Shown piece by piece: positions 59,369-64,000 of a stretch of DNA of 64,000 bases (positions are counted from its first letter, which is position 1; every line of letters begins with the position of its first letter). The notes beneath the pieces were generated by a model. That model had not been told where the DNA came from, made no database searches, and saw only the letters and a list, made by a program, of their open reading frames with translations. Source of the DNA: Asterias rubens (Eukaryota; Echinodermata; Asteroidea; Forcipulatida; Asteriidae); assembly GCF_902459465.1 (NCBI RefSeq), contig NC_047068.1:8370001-8434000 (forward strand). Direction: 5' to 3'. The translations under genes were made by a program, and so were the position numbers.

Positions 59369-64000
<4,632 letters not shown>

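Overview
This window looks like nuclear DNA of an invertebrate deuterostome, most likely an echinoderm and possibly a sea star. The reasons are AT-rich DNA with GT-AG introns and animal genes, one intronless Toll-like receptor frame of a kind common in echinoderms, and a dense load of short inverted-repeat transposons (MITEs) and tRNA-derived SINEs. The organism call is an inference. I found no prokaryotic, viral or CRISPR features.

Five protein-coding genes can be supported. Four of them were assembled here from exons too short to stand out as open frames. (1) Minus strand, 14162-26701: the first three coding exons of an I-BAR/IMD gene of the BAIAP2 (IRSp53) family; the gene continues off the left edge or in exons I could not find. 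(2) Plus strand, 27389-32395: a complete six-exon gene for a 385-residue protein that joins a TFPT/INO80F-like coiled coil to an HMG box. (3) Minus strand, 35552-42069: eight exons of glyoxalase II (HAGH), with all expected metal ligands; only the extreme 5' exon is missing. (4) Minus strand, 50381-53056: an intact 891-codon Toll-like receptor. (5) Minus strand, 59369-62621: the last five exons of the splicing factor U2AF2, which runs off the right edge. Genes 1 and 2 are divergent, with 687 bp between their start codons, so they probably share a promoter region. The five genes do not form one pathway: they cover membrane-actin remodelling, chromatin remodelling, methylglyoxal detoxification, innate immune sensing and pre-mRNA splicing.

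Left part (1-14100): no recognised gene. It holds a minisatellite, SINEs, a LINE 3' end, a cleanly inserted 629-bp transposon with a 7-bp target duplication, and a TTAA-flanked element carrying a broken THAP domain. Middle left (14100-26700): the long BAIAP2-like introns, with nested transposons inside a triplicated 205-bp repeat and a second THAP-bearing element that was itself hit by another MITE two bases after its third codon.

Middle right (27389-42100): the TFPT-HMG and HAGH genes, whose introns are filled with MITEs and SINEs, plus a 1.1-kb hAT-like element. 43000-50000: gene-free, with a degenerate tandem array and four copies of one MITE family, followed by a fifth copy that runs into the TLR stop codon. 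Right part (53000-64000): foldback elements upstream of the TLR, a 100-bp near-perfect triplication, and the U2AF2 3' end.
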